Shown here: positions 34,531 to 42,721 of the stretch, piece after piece
Layout: the number at the start of each line of letters is the position of its first letter
How positions within the stretch are numbered: position 1 is the first letter of the stretch
Source: Butyrivibrio sp. NC2002
Lineage (GTDB): Bacteria; Bacillota; Clostridia; Lachnospirales; Lachnospiraceae
Length of the DNA: 64,000 nucleotides
Reading direction: 5' to 3'
Assembly: GCF_000702265.1 (NCBI RefSeq)
Contig: NZ_KL370882.1
Span: 82,250 to 146,249, forward strand
Made by a program: the position numbers and the translations under genes
The notes under the pieces: model-generated
Told to the model about the DNA's origin: nothing
Seen by the model: the letters and a program-made list of their open reading frames with translations, nothing else
The model's database searches: none

Positions 34531-34863
34531 AGCTTATCCCCCTCATAATTGTCTAATTTGAGCTTATATGATCAAAAATGTTTTCCTCTTGCTGATTGAT
34601 CGTACTATGATTTCTTATTGACACTACCATCATATAATGTGTTGTCCAACAAATGTCCAACATTCTTTCCGGTTACTATTCACGGTTTTTTCAGGCAGCC
34701 ACCTCAGTTCCTGGCCTTGCTCTCCAAATATATCATCGTATGTAGCAAAGCGCCAAGGAATACTTTACTCCTCGGCGCTTTATTTTAGTATTCTTTTTAT
34801 TGAAATTTTTACATGTACTGCAGAAAATACTTGCTTCAGAGCTATTAATAATATACTCCGCTA
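34531..34863. other. Intergenic stretch with a repeated 20-mer and a hairpin
   Basis: Contains TGTCCAACAAATGTCCAACA near 34641-34664, also found at the end of the response-regulator gene (about 42727), and a hairpin at 34748-34783. No ORF with a ribosome site. Confidence 0.5.
34748..34783 (-). terminator. Hairpin downstream of the GG-leader peptide gene
   Basis: AAAGCGCC and GGCGCTTT pair, with AGGA/TCCT extending the stem. It lies about 80 nt past the peptide gene stop. The U-run is better on the plus strand (ATTTTAG) than on the minus strand, so its direction is uncertain. Confidence 0.4.
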
Positions 34864-35091
34864 TCACAACTTTTTTTTCCTCTCTTCGCTTGCGTACTCC
34901 GGAAGAGGAATCCCACTAGGTAACGTACCTGTGGCCGGTCTCTTTCTTGCCAAAAATCTACCGCCTCCGCCCGCGACCATATCAAGTTCGTCGTCTGTAA
35001 GACTAATACCCGCCTTTTCTAAAATATCTCTTGCCTCGTCTTTGCTTTGTGCCTTTGATACCTCTTCTTTAAGAGCTCCTGTCAACTTCAT
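34864..35091 (-). CDS. GG-leader (Nif11-like) peptide, putative RiPP or bacteriocin precursor
   Basis: 75 residues with an excellent ribosome site (AAAGGAGG, 8 nt before the ATG at 35091). Residues 1-42 look like a Nif11-type leader: KEEVSKAQSKDEARDILEKA, then GISLTDDELDMVAGG, where E-L-x-x-V-A-G-G is the double-glycine cleavage motif of RiPP and bacteriocin leaders. The rest (about 32 residues, GGRFLARKRPATGTLPSG then IPLPEYASEERKKKL) would be the core: basic, Pro-rich, no Cys, one Thr-Gly-Thr. No maturase, LanM, radical SAM or C39-ABC exporter gene is seen nearby, so it is an orphan. It could alternatively be a small regulatory protein. Transcribed alone. Confidence 0.6.
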   Translation of the reverse strand: MKLTGALKEEVSKAQSKDEARDILEKAGISLTDDELDMVAGGGGRFLARKRPATGTLPSGIPLPEYASEERKKKL

Positions 35092-35324
35092 GTCTGCAAC
35101 CTCCTTTCATAAAAAGAAATTGTATGTTGTCGTTGATAATATCCATATGAAATTACAGATATTGTACCATATTTTCACTGTTAGTTGTCTTGAGTCATTT
35201 ATGAAAAAAAGCTAAAAAACAAATAGATTTCCATTTTTCTGATATAATATAGTTAATATTTTCGGGATAAAATACAGAAATAATATCAGGATTATATTTG
35301 CGTCCATCGCTCGAAAGGAGAAAA

Positions 35325-36281
35325 ATGCATCGTTTTATAAAAAATTCGATTATAACAGTGCTTGCGGTAACCACTTTGTTTTTGACTATTCCGTTTTGCT
35401 CAGAGGCAGAAACAGGCTTATCGGGAAAAATAGTATTTCATAATTATTCAAGCTACGATAATGCTGACAGCAGGCTCTATATTTACGATTTTAAGACAGA
35501 TGACCTAAAATGCATAAGTGAAAACTGGACAAATGTAAAAAATCCGATGAACGCCAATTTCGGAAAAGATGGGCAGTCCATAGTATTTATGGGTCAGGTC
35601 GATGATGAATGGGATATTTTCGAGTATACGAATGGAGCCTTAGAACCTGTAAACCTTACAAAAGGAAATGGTCTGGATGATGAGGATCCCAAATATGATC
35701 CAAGCGGAAAAAACATCATCTTCAAACAAAGTAATCCCTCAGGAAAAGGGACCAGGATCGTAAAATATAACCGCAGTAAAAAGAAACTGACAGTCCTTAT
35801 AAAGGGACGCTCTGAAAAGTCCATGCCCTACTACAGTAAAAACGGCAAACAGATTTACTATGTTGAAGGTCTGGGAAAGAAAATGTCTATCTATGTAGCA
35901 GGTAAAAACGGCAAAAACAAAAAACTGCTCTACCAAAAAGATGGAGTGCAGTCCTACTATCCTATTGTCTCCGATAACGGAAAATACCTGTATTTTTCAA
36001 GAGGATACAGCAAGAAGAACCGCGTAGACCAGATCATAAGATACAATTTAAAGACCGGAAAAGCAAAGTCCTTAAAGTGCAACAGCAAATACTTTGACTG
36101 CTCCGATACCTGCTGTGTTTCGTCCAAATATATCATCATCAGCTGCTCAAAAGAAGAAGGAACGGGCGGTTATGACTTATATCTTGTAAATACAAGATCA
36201 GGTGAAATGACAAACTTAAATACCTTCAACTCAAAAATAAACACACCCCTTGAGGAGCTGGGGTGCGACTATTTTGAATGA
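35325..36281 (+). CDS. Secreted TolB/PD40-like beta-propeller protein
   Basis: About 318 residues from the ATG at 35325 (AAAGGAG 4 nt upstream); an in-frame TTG 27 nt earlier has no site. Signal peptide IKNSIITVLAVTTLFLTIPF with a cut after CSEAE. The mature protein is made of repeated blades with PD40-like motifs: ADSRLYIYDFKTDDLKCISE, FGKDGQSIVFMGQVDDEWDI, YDPSGKNIIFKQSNPSG, YSKNGKQIYYVEGLGKKMSI and VSDNGKYLYFSRGYSKKNR. Such six-bladed propellers bind partner proteins or ligands on the surface. No enzyme site. Cys residues cluster late (SKYFDCSDTCCVSSKY). Next to the GG-leader gene, divergent. Confidence 0.75.
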   Translation: MHRFIKNSIITVLAVTTLFLTIPFCSEAETGLSGKIVFHNYSSYDNADSRLYIYDFKTDDLKCISENWTNVKNPMNANFGKDGQSIVFMGQVDDEWDIFEYTNGALEPVNLTKGNGLDDEDPKYDPSGKNIIFKQSNPSGKGTRIVKYNRSKKKLTVLIKGRSEKSMPYYSKNGKQIYYVEGLGKKMSIYVAGKNGKNKKLLYQKDGVQSYYPIVSDNGKYLYFSRGYSKKNRVDQIIRYNLKTGKAKSLKCNSKYFDCSDTCCVSSKYIIISCSKEEGTGGYDLYLVNTRSGEMTNLNTFNSKINTPLEELGCDYFE

Positions 36282-36287
36282 TTATAT

Positions 36288-36659
36288 TCACTTAACTTCT
36301 AAGACTTCGCTGACTGTGTAACCAAGGCTTTCTATCTCTTTTACAATGACACTGTCAGCGACTTCTTTTTCATAAGAAACAACTGCTTCTTTCTTTTTAA
36401 GGGAAAGCTTTGCCGATACGCCTTCAATTCTGTTGATCATGCGCTTTACTCTGTTGGTGCAGTTTTCGCAGTGCATACCGTCAATCTTAAACTTTTTAGT
36501 CATGATTATCTTGCCCGATAGTTTTTTATCGGGCTCTTTTACTGTTTTGCTCCCGCCTCCGCAGCAGCCGCCCTCACCTTTGAAATGCTTTATGCATCCG
36601 CGAAGTGAGATAAGCATGATAATTATCAGAATCCCTATGATTATAATGTTTGATGTCAT
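36288..36659 (-). CDS. Membrane helix plus Cys-rich linker fused to a heavy-metal-associated domain
   Basis: About 123 residues from the ATG at 36659 (GAAAGG 8 nt upstream); an ATG 48 nt earlier lies in less typical sequence. N-terminal membrane helix SNIIIIGILIIIMLISLRGC and the segment GEGGCCGGGSK match FeoB-associated Cys-rich proteins. From about residue 55 an HMA domain follows: KKFKIDGMHCENCTNRVKRM with metal-binding Cys-x-x-Cys, ending SLGYTVSEV. The protein may carry copper or another soft metal at the membrane. No CopA/CopZ gene is adjacent. It faces the beta-propeller gene tail-to-tail, 6 nt apart. Confidence 0.75.
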   Translation of the reverse strand: MTSNIIIIGILIIIMLISLRGCIKHFKGEGGCCGGGSKTVKEPDKKLSGKIIMTKKFKIDGMHCENCTNRVKRMINRIEGVSAKLSLKKKEAVVSYEKEVADSVIVKEIESLGYTVSEVLEVK

Positions 36660-36921
36660 ATATATTGCCTTTCTATAACAAGCGCTTATGTTAGCCGCAT
36701 CTAACATTATAATTCAAATTTTCTGTTATGTCCATAGTAAAGCGTCGCTCTTCATTTTGGGGGCATCTATTGTCTGATGTAAAATTTAATTTTGCGCCAT
36801 AAGTTTTTCTTCTTTTTGATCTAAATTAATTATATAATTGAAAGGTCAGGCAAATACTGAAATTTAGGGTTTTATAGCAACTGATGAGTCTACGTCAGAT
36901 AAGTTTTACAGGAGGTATAGT

Positions 36922-37449
36922 ATGAATACTAAGGATTGTATTGAAAAAAGAAGCTCTACCAGAAGCTTCACAGAAGAAAAGCTGTCAAAAGAGCAGATTG
37001 ACATGGTCATAGATGCAGGTCTTTTTGCTCCCACAGGACAGAACAAAAAGGAAATATTTTTTACTGTAGTTGACGGACAAAATGAGATTCTCTCAGAGAT
37101 AGAAGATGAAAAGCATCGAATGAGGGGCGAAGGTGCTCAGGCTCATAATTTCTATTATGAAGCACCTACAGTAGTTTTCCTGAGTGCAGAAGAAGATTTC
37201 AAATGGAGCAAAGTAGACGCAGGAATAGCTGTTGAAAACATGGCTCTTATTGCAGAGGATCTAGGCATCGGAAGTCTTATCATCGGTTCCATATATGATG
37301 CTCTCCATGGCGAAAAGAGGGATTACTTCATGGAAAAATTGCAGATTCCTAAGAGAAAAGATTTCCAGATAGCAATTGCCCTTGGATTCAAGGCCACCAC
37401 TAAGGCTCCTCATGATTTTAACAAGGATGAACAGGTGAAATATTTGTAA
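36922..37449 (+). CDS. Nitroreductase-family FMN enzyme
   Basis: 175 residues, a single-domain nitroreductase: DCIEKRSSTRSFTEEKLSKE (FMN phosphate loop RSSTR), DAGLFAPTGQNKKEIFFTVV, AGIAVENMALIAEDLGIGSL and IAIALGFKATTKAPHDFN. FMN-dependent NAD(P)H oxidoreductase that reduces nitro compounds, quinones or flavins; the precise substrate is unknown. AGGAGG is 7 nt before the ATG. The aldo/keto reductase gene follows within about 20 nt, so both form one transcript of reductases. Confidence 0.88.
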   Translation: MNTKDCIEKRSSTRSFTEEKLSKEQIDMVIDAGLFAPTGQNKKEIFFTVVDGQNEILSEIEDEKHRMRGEGAQAHNFYYEAPTVVFLSAEEDFKWSKVDAGIAVENMALIAEDLGIGSLIIGSIYDALHGEKRDYFMEKLQIPKRKDFQIAIALGFKATTKAPHDFNKDEQVKYL

Positions 37450-37471
37450 TAGTTTTATGGAGGTATTAACG

Positions 37472-38464
37472 GTGTATCAGGCAGCTACAGACAGATATGA
37501 TAAAATGAGTTACAGAAGATGCGGAAAAAGCGGTCTTCTTCTTCCCGAGGTTTCACTTGGACTATGGCATAATTTCGGCGATACCGGTGTCTATGCCAAT
37601 ATGGTGAAAATGTGCCAGACCGCCTTTGACAACGGGATCACACACTTTGATCTGGCAAACAACTACGGCCCTGCTCCGGGAAGCGCTGAGTTAAACTTTG
37701 GCAAAATTTTAAAGGACAATTTCCTTCCTTACAGAGATGAGCTTATCATCTCAACCAAGGCAGGTTACGATATGTGGGAAGGCCCTTACGGTAACTGGGG
37801 AAGCAGAAAATATCTTCTCGCAAGTCTCGACCAGTCACTAAAAAGAATGGGACTTGAATATGTGGATATCTTCTATCACCACCGCATGGATCCCGAGACT
37901 CCGCTAGAAGAAACCATGGGAGCTCTTGCAACTGCAGTTAACAGCGGTAAGGCACTCTACGTCGGATTATCCAACTACGACGGGGAAACACTTGAAAAGG
38001 CAACGAAGATTCTCAATGAACTCCACGTTCCTTTTGTCATTAACCAGAACAGATACAATATCTTCGACAGAAGGATCGAGAAGAACGGATTAAAAGACAC
38101 AGCTAAAAAGCTGTCAAAAGGCGTTATCTGCTTCTCTCCTCTTGAACAGGGCGTTTTGACTGAAAGATATTTTAACGGTATCCCTGAAGACAGCCGCGTA
38201 AAAACTGACGGAAGATTCCTTAATGAAAACAGCGAAGCTCTCAAAAAAGTAGAAAAGGTAAAAGCATTAAATGAAATCGCAAAATCAAGGAACCAGTCAA
38301 TTGCACAGATGGCACTTGCGTGGGTATTAAAGGATGATGTGATCACCTCAGTAATAATCGGCGCTTCCAAGCCCGAACAGATCCTTGACAATGTGATTGC
38401 CGCAAGAAACACTTCATTTACCGAAGATGAATTAAATAAAATTGACGATATCTGCAGATCTTGA
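37472..38464 (+). CDS. Aldo/keto reductase, YghZ (Gpr) type
   Basis: About 330 residues from the GTG at 37472, which has GGAGGT 7 nt upstream; the ATG 15 nt earlier overlaps this ribosome site and is less likely. YRRCGKSGLLLPEVSLGLWH, THFDLANNYGPAPGSAEL (catalytic Tyr), IISTKAGYDMWEGPYGNWGS (catalytic Lys, long insert typical of YghZ), VDIFYHHRMDPETPLEETM (His) and VIIGASKPEQILDNV (NADPH site). The enzyme reduces aldehydes such as methylglyoxal or L-glyceraldehyde 3-phosphate with NADPH. Coupled with the nitroreductase. Confidence 0.9.
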   Translation: MYQAATDRYDKMSYRRCGKSGLLLPEVSLGLWHNFGDTGVYANMVKMCQTAFDNGITHFDLANNYGPAPGSAELNFGKILKDNFLPYRDELIISTKAGYDMWEGPYGNWGSRKYLLASLDQSLKRMGLEYVDIFYHHRMDPETPLEETMGALATAVNSGKALYVGLSNYDGETLEKATKILNELHVPFVINQNRYNIFDRRIEKNGLKDTAKKLSKGVICFSPLEQGVLTERYFNGIPEDSRVKTDGRFLNENSEALKKVEKVKALNEIAKSRNQSIAQMALAWVLKDDVITSVIIGASKPEQILDNVIAARNTSFTEDELNKIDDICRS

Positions 38465-38479
38465 TCAAATTGGTAGAAC

Positions 38480-38578
38480 AAAGAGTCGCTCGCGACTCTT
38501 TGCGCGCTGGTGCGCGCAAGCTTTAGCTTGCAAAATTCATCTGCGCACCAGTCGCATCCTTAGCGGAGCGCTTTTTAT
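38480..38578. repeat. Structured intergenic element with nested palindromes
   Basis: A run of hairpins: AAAGAGTCGC/GCGACTCTTT (38480-38501), GCGCGC-TGGT-GCGCGC, GCAAGC-TTTA-GCTTGC, and an outer CTGGTGCGC/GCGCACCAG pair, ending with CATCCTTAGCGGAGCG followed by CTTTTTAT. The last 24 nt recur at 45178-45201 with two differences, so part of it is a dispersed element. Confidence 0.6.
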
Positions 38579-38600
38579 TTGATAGGAATCTATCAAATAA

Positions 38601-38643
38601 AAAAACGAGTGCATGTTCACTAAAACAACATGCACTCGTTTTT
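38601..38643. terminator. Bidirectional terminator
   Basis: AAAAACGAGTGCATGTT pairs with AACATGCACTCGTTTTT around a 9-nt loop, giving a U-tract on both strands. It separates the convergent aldo/keto reductase and pullulanase genes. A second perfect hairpin, ATTTGATAG/CTATCAAAT, lies just before it. Confidence 0.85.
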
Positions 38644-38654
38644 CTTTTGCTTAC

Positions 38655-41360
38655 TTATTTCTTCTTTATAATGAAAGCACACACGCCTGCAAGGATCACA
38701 GCACCTGCCGCAATGCAGAGAGCCAGACCTTTTTTACTGATGTTTCCTGTTACAGCACTTCCATCTGCCTTTACCAGAATAGCTGATGATACCGGTGAAA
38801 GCTTAATTGTTCCTGATACTGTTTTTGATGAGTTATCACTATCAATGCATATCTTCCAGTTTCCTTCAGGAAGATTTACTGTAGTTTCTTCCATGTTTGG
38901 ATTATAGGCAAGGAAGATTCCTTCAGCACTTTCTGCTTCGACTCCTCTGTCAGAGTTATCAAGGTGAAATGCTATTACATTAGCATCGAGTCCGTCTATG
39001 GGTGTTACTCTCTTTGTCACTTCATCTTCAGAATTAAGCCTTAAAAGACCATGCTCTTTTCTGAATGCGATGAGCTTCTTATAATACTCAAGATTTGCCT
39101 GATACTTAGGATCATCAAGGGTCTCCCATTTGATGCAGTTTATCTCATCTCCTGAGCTGAAGCTGTTTGAGTCATAGCTTCCGTCTTCTTTTACTTTGGT
39201 CCTAAGGATCTCTTCACCTGCCTGCATGAAAGGAATTCCCTCTGCCATAAGGTAATAAGAAGCTGCAAGATTGCTCATCTTAATTCTGGTATCTTCGTCC
39301 AGATCCTGTCTAGCTGTAGCTATTCTGTCAAACAGAGTGTTATTGTCATGGCAGGATGCATACTGAACAATCTGGGTGGGGTCCTTGCTCCAGCTCTCCT
39401 TAGCCATAAAGGATGCCTGCAGCTGTCTCTCTTTTCCCTTTGAACCTGACACCCAGCCGGTTTCAGCTGTATTAAATACGCTGCCCTTTAGACCGTCTCT
39501 GATATTGTCATTAAAATATGCAAATCCCGGTGTCTTTGCTGATGACTGCTGAGTTGCAAGTGTCACATTTTCCTTGGTCAGGTCTGTGTTCATGCTCCAG
39601 CCCTCACCGTAGAAAATAACGTCCGGGTGATTCTTGTGTACTTCAGTAACTATCTCGTTAATAGTGTCCACATCAAGAAGTCCCACAAGGTCAAATCTGA
39701 ATCCGTCAATATGATACTCATCTGCCCAGTAGCAAACAGAGTCCACAATATATTTTCTTACCATCGAGCGCTCTGAAGCGGTATCATTGCCGCATCCTGA
39801 ACCGTTTGAATATGTTCCGTCAGCATTGATCCTTGAAAAATAACCGGGAACCAGTCTGTTTATACAGAAATCCTTGCCGCTGTAAACATGGTTGTATACA
39901 ACGTCCATTACAACTGAGAGTCCATTGTCGTGGAAAGCTTTTACCATCTGCTTTGCCTCGGATACTCTGACCTGTCCGTTATAAGGATCTGTAGAATATG
40001 ACCCTTCGGGAACGTTGTAGTTTACAGGATCGTAGCCCCAGTTAAACTGCTCAGAAGTAGGTGAGTTCTCATCAACAGAGCCAAAATCATAGAATGGAAG
40101 AAGATGAACGTGAGTAACACCCAAATCCTTGATGTAATCCATTCCCGTAGCATTTCCGCCCTCTGTCTTAGTGCCTGTATGAGTAAAAGCGGTATATTTT
40201 CCGGCATCAGCTATATTACCTGCTTCCGATACAGAAAAATCTCTTACGTGAAGCTCATATATAACAGCATCATTGACCGGCTCATTTGCATGAGGATTAG
40301 CATCATTATCCCATCCTTCGGGATCAGTAGAGAGCAGATCGATAACCATTGCTCTCTTGCCGTTTACGCCGGTAGTTCTCGCATAAGGATCGCAGGCCTC
40401 AATGTTTAAACCATCTATTATGGCAGTATATGTGTAGTAAGTTCCTGCCATATCTCCATCAACAGTAGCTACCCAGGTGCCATTTTCATCTGCTGTCATC
40501 GGAATCTTCTCGATCAGGTCGTCTTCCCAGTCCTTACCTGATTCATAGAGATTTAAATTTACCTCTTCTGCAGTGGGTGCCCACACACGAAAAGTTGTCT
40601 TTTCCTTGGTATAGGTAGCTCCGAGGTCATCTCCTGTGTAAGTATATTTATCTTCAAATTCATCTGTTGAATAAATGATCGGCATATTTATTGCGTATTC
40701 CTGATCCTCAAAGCCAAGTCTGTAATTTCTGAAAGGATCAAGCTCCTCTTTAATAGTAAGATCGTAGTAATATTCCGTATCGGATGCTTTCTCTGATAGT
40801 GTTACCTCTGTAACTTCCACGTCGCCTTTTCTTCCTGTCACATAGAAGGATTTTTCCTGCTCTGCGTCAAGCTCTCCGGTAAACAGAACCGTAACTGTAT
40901 TTGCCCCGTCATAGGCAGCATTTTTCAACTTTGTACCTGTCACAACATCATCTCCATATTCTTTTTCTTCACCTTCTACGCCAGATTCCACGTAGACATC
41001 CACGGTTCCCGAAATTACTTCCGATACATCAATGAACTGGTCCATATCAACATCCTTGGTCCAATCCTCTGTACGTATGATGTATCCGATTTTGGTAACT
41101 CCGGCAGGTACCGGAATCGTGGCAACCATCTCTCCGTCATCTTCTTCGAATGGATATCCTGCTCCTTCCCCGCCATCAGACCAGCTCCACACATCCCATG
41201 GCGCATAGTCACCATCTTCTCTGTGATAGTGAAGTCTTATCGTTACCCCCTCGTCAGCCCTTACTATCTGCACCCCTAAGTCAGATAAGAACATCGTAAG
41301 GACCAGAACCACTGACATGAAAAATGTCAGGATCCGTTTAAACTTTTCCCCTTGTTTCAC
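38655..41360 (-). CDS. Cell-surface type I pullulanase, GH13_14
   Basis: 901 residues from a GTG at 41360 with GGGAGG 8 nt upstream. Signal peptide (ILTFFMSVVLVLTMFLSDLG), an N-terminal CBM41-like starch-binding module (VTIRLHYHREDGDYAPWDVW), a CBM48-like region, then the GH13 core with the type I pullulanase signature YNWGYDPVNYNVPEGSYSTD, VVYNHVYSG, GFRFDLVGLLD (nucleophile Asp), VIFYGEGWSM (acid/base Glu) and YASCHDNNTLFDR. The C-terminus is a membrane helix with a KKK end (GLALCIAAGAVILAGVCAFI), anchoring it to the cell. It cuts alpha-1,6 branches of starch and pullulan outside the cell. A LacI-type palindrome lies just upstream. Confidence 0.92.
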   Translation of the reverse strand: MKQGEKFKRILTFFMSVVLVLTMFLSDLGVQIVRADEGVTIRLHYHREDGDYAPWDVWSWSDGGEGAGYPFEEDDGEMVATIPVPAGVTKIGYIIRTEDWTKDVDMDQFIDVSEVISGTVDVYVESGVEGEEKEYGDDVVTGTKLKNAAYDGANTVTVLFTGELDAEQEKSFYVTGRKGDVEVTEVTLSEKASDTEYYYDLTIKEELDPFRNYRLGFEDQEYAINMPIIYSTDEFEDKYTYTGDDLGATYTKEKTTFRVWAPTAEEVNLNLYESGKDWEDDLIEKIPMTADENGTWVATVDGDMAGTYYTYTAIIDGLNIEACDPYARTTGVNGKRAMVIDLLSTDPEGWDNDANPHANEPVNDAVIYELHVRDFSVSEAGNIADAGKYTAFTHTGTKTEGGNATGMDYIKDLGVTHVHLLPFYDFGSVDENSPTSEQFNWGYDPVNYNVPEGSYSTDPYNGQVRVSEAKQMVKAFHDNGLSVVMDVVYNHVYSGKDFCINRLVPGYFSRINADGTYSNGSGCGNDTASERSMVRKYIVDSVCYWADEYHIDGFRFDLVGLLDVDTINEIVTEVHKNHPDVIFYGEGWSMNTDLTKENVTLATQQSSAKTPGFAYFNDNIRDGLKGSVFNTAETGWVSGSKGKERQLQASFMAKESWSKDPTQIVQYASCHDNNTLFDRIATARQDLDEDTRIKMSNLAASYYLMAEGIPFMQAGEEILRTKVKEDGSYDSNSFSSGDEINCIKWETLDDPKYQANLEYYKKLIAFRKEHGLLRLNSEDEVTKRVTPIDGLDANVIAFHLDNSDRGVEAESAEGIFLAYNPNMEETTVNLPEGNWKICIDSDNSSKTVSGTIKLSPVSSAILVKADGSAVTGNISKKGLALCIAAGAVILAGVCAFIIKKK

Positions 41361-41390
41361 TCTATAACCTCCCTTGCAAAAATACTAGTT

Positions 41391-41404
41391 GGAAAACGTT
41401 TTCC
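41391..41404. promoter_or_regulatory. LacI-family operator-like palindrome
   Basis: GGAAAACGTTTTCC is a perfect 14-bp palindrome with the central CG typical of LacI-family (MalR/CcpA-like) operators, 31 nt upstream of the pullulanase start codon, where it would overlap the promoter or transcript start. Repression lifted by maltooligosaccharides is the likely logic; the regulator gene is not in the window. Confidence 0.55.
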
Positions 41405-41446
41405 CATACGAGTTTATCACACCTTCAGGTTCTAGTAAATATGTAA

Positions 41447-41482
41447 AAAGCACATCTCCAACAAACGTCGAAAATGTGCTTT
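41447..41482 (-). terminator. Terminator after the HAD gene
   Basis: On the minus strand AAAGCACAT pairs with ATGTGCTTT, followed by TTACATATTT. It lies just downstream of the HAD phosphatase stop and before the pullulanase promoter. Confidence 0.6.
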
Positions 41483-41496
41483 CTATTTATTGCTGA

Positions 41497-42651
41497 TCAG
41501 GCTGCATCATCAAGTGCCTCAAGTCTGTCCTTTATATCTTCATACTCACGGTCATAGACATCAAGACCAAATGAAGGATTCTTAATAACTCCGTCGCCAT
41601 AGATTGTTGTCCAGTCATCCTTCATGGAAATCGGGATCCAACCCTCTTCCTCACAAAGAGACTTCATCTTATCTGCCTTCTCTATATTGCCGTACTCGCG
41701 ATCCAGATCATCGCAGCAAAGCATAAATGCCAGACTTCTGTACGGATTATCTGTAATAACGTAATTAGCCATACTGGAGTCACCGGTGCTGTTTCCAAAT
41801 GAAAGAACAGGCTGAGCACCTATCTCCTGCGCAATTACAGCAACCTTATTCATCTTCAGGTTCTTGGTAATGAACTGACCGCTCAGGATCAATTTATCAT
41901 CATGTGTAAACTGATATGACAGGCCATCATTGTCGCCCTGGCCGTAAGCAACAATTGCTTCATCAGAGCCTATTATCTGGTTAGCGGGAAGCCCGAGTGT
42001 ATCACTTAGTCCGCCCCTTACGATAAGTCTGTCCGTTCCGCTGACAACATACGATGTAAAACCGTTGTCCGCAAGGTAGTCTAGAACTTCCATCATCGGT
42101 ACGTAAAGAGATTCTGCTCTTGTCATTCCGTCATATCCGGGAGCCTGCTCTTTGCCGTACTCTGCTACATAATTCTCAAATTCTTCAACTGTCATGCCTG
42201 CAAAAGAAGAAGCTATCGCCTGACCGTGCTCAGTATCCATTCCCTCGGGATAGTGACCATCCTGAACCCACTGCAGGATCTTGGCTGCACAATCAAGTTC
42301 CTTCTCAGAAGGTGTATAATCAGGATCTTCCAGCACTCTGTGAAGCAGAAGGCTGTGATCAAAATAAATAGGATTGGTCTCACTAAAAAGTGTTCCATCC
42401 AGATCAAAAACAGCTATACGTCTCTCAACCGGTATATAATCTGCGCTGTTTTCATCAGTAATTGCTTCCATAAAAGAAACAAGCTCCTGCTTTGCCCTGG
42501 CACTATCTGTCCAATGGCCAAGTTCTCCTGTCGTTTTCGTTGTTGCTGTCTTCGAAGTGTTAAGCAGATAGACAAGTCCGATCAATGTAAGGACCAGACA
42601 TATAACAAAAAGTACTACCTGCATCACCTTTCTCGCACTATTATCTTTCAT
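41497..42651 (-). CDS. Membrane-anchored HAD-superfamily phosphatase
   Basis: 384 residues. One N-terminal membrane segment (VMQVVLFVICLVLTLIGLVY) with the rest outside. HAD motif I is RRIAVFDLDGTLFSETNP (nucleophile Asp in DLDGT); motif II lies in YVVSGTDRLIVRGGL; motifs III/IV are around VLSFGNSTGDSSMANYVITD with the conserved GxxxxD. It resembles phosphoserine-phosphatase-like members but is secreted or anchored, so it probably removes phosphate from extracellular substrates. Terminated by a hairpin. The upstream gene is the response regulator. Confidence 0.82.
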   Translation of the reverse strand: MKDNSARKVMQVVLFVICLVLTLIGLVYLLNTSKTATTKTTGELGHWTDSARAKQELVSFMEAITDENSADYIPVERRIAVFDLDGTLFSETNPIYFDHSLLLHRVLEDPDYTPSEKELDCAAKILQWVQDGHYPEGMDTEHGQAIASSFAGMTVEEFENYVAEYGKEQAPGYDGMTRAESLYVPMMEVLDYLADNGFTSYVVSGTDRLIVRGGLSDTLGLPANQIIGSDEAIVAYGQGDNDGLSYQFTHDDKLILSGQFITKNLKMNKVAVIAQEIGAQPVLSFGNSTGDSSMANYVITDNPYRSLAFMLCCDDLDREYGNIEKADKMKSLCEEEGWIPISMKDDWTTIYGDGVIKNPSFGLDVYDREYEDIKDRLEALDDAA

Positions 42652-42721
42652 TTTTTCCCTCCGTCATAAGAAAATCATAAAACACTTATATTAAAGCATA
42701 TCTCACTACAAAATAATACTC

